DNA from: Pseudomonadota bacterium
GTDB taxonomy: Bacteria; Pseudomonadota; Gammaproteobacteria; Burkholderiales; Burkholderiaceae
Direction: 5' to 3'
DNA: 19,854 nt
NCBI GenBank assembly: GCA_963205525.1
Contig: CAUJJP010000098.1
Location: forward strand, 1 to 19,854
The notes beneath the pieces were generated by a model. The model had not been told where the DNA came from. It worked only from the letters and a program-made list of their open reading frames with translations, and made no database searches. Position 1 is the stretch's first letter. Each line of letters opens with the position of its first letter. The position numbers and the translations under genes were made by a program. Shown one piece after another: positions 17,959 through 19,854 of the stretch.

Positions 17959-18685
17959 CGCCGCGGGCCTCCTCGTCGTCGCCCAGGTAGGCCTGGACGA
18001 CCAGGCGCTCGGCCAGCACCGCCGCCGGTGCGCCCTCGGCGATCTTGGCGCCGGAGTTCATGACCACGCAGCGGTCGCACAGCGAGCGGATCGCGTCCAT
18101 CACGTGCTCGACCATCAGCACCGTGATCCCGGCCGCGCGCAGCGCGCGGATCAGCGCCACCCCCTCCAGCAGCTCCGCCGGATTCAGCCCGGCCAGCCAT
18201 TCGTCCAGCAGCAGCAGCCGCGGCTGCAGCGCCAGCGCCCGCGCCAGCTCCAGACGCTTCTGGTCGATGTAGGTGAGCTGGCTGGCGGCCTGCGCCTCGC
18301 GTCCGGCCAGCCCCACCTGCGCCAGCAGGGCGCCGGGATCGCCGCGGTGGTCGCCGCGGCCGAACATCAGCCCGGCCTGCACGTTCTCGCGCACCGTCAT
18401 GCGCTGGAACACGCGCACCAGCTGGAAGCTGCGCGCGATGCCCGCACGCGCGATGCGGTGCGCGGGCGCTCCGGCGAGCTCGCGGCCCTCGAAGCGCACC
18501 GACCCGCAGTCGGGCCGCAGCGCACCGCTGATGAGGTTCAGCGCCGTGGTCTTGCCCGAGCCGTTGGGGCCGAGCAGGCCCACGATCTCGCCGGCGCCGA
18601 CCTCGAAGCTCAGCGCGTCCACCGCGCGCAGCCCGCCGAAGGCGCGGCCCAGGCCCTGCACCTGCAGAAGCGGCGAGCCCGTCAT
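17951..18685 (-). CDS. livG: Liv-type ABC transporter ATP-binding protein LivG, variant motifs
   Basis: The second ATPase of the importer. The 244-residue protein starts at ATG 18685, overlapping the livM stop by four bases (ATGA). Walker A is GPNGSGKTT (39-47), the Q-loop Q88 is in ARSFQLVRVF, and the switch histidine is H194. The signature region reads LTYIDQKRLELARALA (137-152), where ordinary LivG has an LSGGQ-like or LAYGQQ-like form, and Walker B is LLLLDEWLAGLNP (D161, E162) with tryptophan in place of the usual proline. D and E are kept, so the protein should be active. These changes look like a distinct LivG subfamily rather than decay, because the remaining core motifs are intact. 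Confidence 0.94.
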   Translation of the reverse strand: MTGSPLLQVQGLGRAFGGLRAVDALSFEVGAGEIVGLLGPNGSGKTTALNLISGALRPDCGSVRFEGRELAGAPAHRIARAGIARSFQLVRVFQRMTVRENVQAGLMFGRGDHRGDPGALLAQVGLAGREAQAASQLTYIDQKRLELARALALQPRLLLLDEWLAGLNPAELLEGVALIRALRAAGITVLMVEHVMDAIRSLCDRCVVMNSGAKIAEGAPAAVLAERLVVQAYLGDDEEARGDV

Positions 18686-19611
18686 CGTTCGCCTCCGGCG
18701 CGGCGCCCGCGCGCCAGCAGCAGACCCAGCACACCGCGCGGCAGGGCATAGACGATGAACAGGAAGACCACGCCGAGCACGATGGAGAAGTGGTTGGGGA
18801 AGTACTTGACCAGGGTCTCGAACAGCAGCACCAGCGGCACCACCCCGAGCACCGGGCCCCAGAAGCGCGCGGTGCCGCCGAGCAGCGCCATGATCACGAC
18901 CTGGAACGAGACGATGGCGTTGAAGGCGATCGCCGGATCGATGTAGGTCCAGCGCGGCGCCACGATCGCCCCGGCCAGCACCATGAAAACCGAGGTGCCG
19001 GTGAAGGCGATCAGCTTGGCGCGCGTGGTGTCGATGCCGCAGTGCCGGGCGGCCTGCTCGTCCTCGCCGATCAGGCGCAGCGCGAAGCCCAGCCGCGAGC
19101 GCGCCAGCCACCAGCCAAAGCCCATCACGAGCGCCAGCAGCGCGAGCATCTGGCCGTAGATGAATCCCGGCGAGGCGGCGTCGACGAACACATAGCGCCC
19201 CACCGAGCCGGCGATCTTGCTCTCGTACCAGTTGACGACCTGGCGCAGCAGCTCGGTCATGCCGAAGGTAAAGATCACGAAGTAGGTGCCCGACAGGCGC
19301 AGCGTGACCAGCCCCACCAGCAGCGAGAGCACGGCGCCGATGGCGGCCGCCGCCAGCAGCACCAGCGGCCAGGACAGCTGCTCGCCCAGCACCGCCACCG
19401 TGTAGGAGCCGACACCAAAGAAGGCCACCGTGGCCAGCGAGATGTAGCCGGTGGCGCCGCAGAACAGGCCCCAGGCGGTGGCCAGCACGGCGTACAGCAG
19501 CAGGTTGATGAGCAGCGCGGTGGTGTAGTCGTTGCCCAGCGCGGGGGCAAAGCCCAGCAGCACGAAGACGGCGGCGACCGCTGCGCCGGCCCACATTTGG
19601 CGCGCGCTCAC
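18682..19611 (-). CDS. livM: Liv-type ABC transporter permease LivM
   Basis: A 309-residue inner-membrane permease with about ten hydrophobic segments. Family-like stretches include AWGLFCGATGYISLATVAFFGVGSY (about 45-69), GTYFVIFTFGMTELLRQV and RLGFALRLIGEDEQAARHCGID, the loop that contacts the ATPases. The length is within the LivM range. The start is taken as GTG at 19611 because its GTGA overlaps the livH stop; an ATG five codons on is possible. It pairs with LivH to form the channel. No periplasmic binding protein (LivK) lies in the window; it may be upstream. Confidence 0.95.
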   Translation of the reverse strand: MSARQMWAGAAVAAVFVLLGFAPALGNDYTTALLINLLLYAVLATAWGLFCGATGYISLATVAFFGVGSYTVAVLGEQLSWPLVLLAAAAIGAVLSLLVGLVTLRLSGTYFVIFTFGMTELLRQVVNWYESKIAGSVGRYVFVDAASPGFIYGQMLALLALVMGFGWWLARSRLGFALRLIGEDEQAARHCGIDTTRAKLIAFTGTSVFMVLAGAIVAPRWTYIDPAIAFNAIVSFQVVIMALLGGTARFWGPVLGVVPLVLLFETLVKYFPNHFSIVLGVVFLFIVYALPRGVLGLLLARGRRAGGER

Positions 19612-19854
19612 CGCTGGACCTTTCCGAACAGCCCGGCCGGCTTGAACAGCAGCACGGCGAGGAAGAGGGCGTAGTTGGCCGCCAGCGTCAGCCCGGGGTC
19701 GACGAAGGTGCCGACCAGGCTCTCCACCAGGCCCAGCATCAGCGCCGCGACCACCGCACCCGCCATGTTGCCTATGCCACCCATGATGACCACGATCAGC
19801 GCCTTCATGGTGAAGACCACGCCCATGGACGCGTTGAAGGTGAGGAACATGCTC
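19608..19854 (-). CDS. livH: Liv-type ABC transporter permease LivH (C-terminal part)
   Basis: The gene runs off the right edge; about 81 C-terminal residues are present of the roughly 290 usual. The segment has three hydrophobic helices, the family-like ALIVVIMGGIGNMAGAVV block and the ending KPAGLFGKVQR, typical of LivH. Its stop overlaps the livM start by four bases. It is the first of the visible Liv genes in transcription order. Confidence 0.93.
   Translation of the reverse strand, partial: SMFLTFNASMGVVFTMKALIVVIMGGIGNMAGAVVAALMLGLVESLVGTFVDPGLTLAANYALFLAVLLFKPAGLFGKVQR

Overview
The window is a GC-rich stretch whose protein families (a SoxZAXB thiosulfate-oxidation set, PaaY, a TRAP transporter, Liv-type ABC genes) and intergenic repeats fit a betaproteobacterium of the order Burkholderiales, probably near Rubrivivax, Leptothrix or Thiomonas. 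The order is inferred from family resemblance only; no rRNA or marker gene is present. Genes are packed with very short gaps. No gene-free stretch exceeds about 170 bases, and no tRNA, rRNA, CRISPR array, transposase or phage gene was seen.

Plus strand, 1-6516: a 169-base leader with a long hairpin, then soxZ, soxA, soxX and soxB, a periplasmic thiosulfate-oxidation operon whose usual first gene soxY must lie left of the window. SoxA carries one heme motif, SoxX carries one heme motif and a lipobox, and SoxB has the metal-binding motifs of the thiosulfohydrolase. Acetoacetyl-CoA synthetase (aacS) follows soxB by 19 bases, and a PaaY-type hexapeptide-repeat protein follows 49 bases later.

Junction, 6466-6650: two tandem copies of an approximately 80-base, hairpin-forming repeat lie between convergent genes. 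They supply the last codons and stop of paaY on one side and the stop codon of the facing regulator on the other.

Minus strand, 6645-11956: a TPR-transmembrane-GGDEF protein, then katG (catalase-peroxidase), which overlaps by four bases (GTGA) with an AraC-family regulator. The regulator is probably translated by coupling to katG.

Minus strand, 12035-19854: livH (partial), livM, livG, livF, then E1 alpha and E1 beta of a thiamine-diphosphate 2-oxo acid or acetoin dehydrogenase, then dctQ, dctM and dctP of a TRAP transporter. All run in one direction with overlaps or short gaps and could form one long transcript joining two importers to one oxidative decarboxylase. At the E1 alpha/E1 beta junction an exact 63-base tandem duplication repeats a ribosome-binding site and ATG in frame, giving three possible E1 beta starts. 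The dctQ tail carries a 9-base tandem repeat. These repeat-modified junctions are the most unusual features; no wholly new multi-gene system could be demonstrated.
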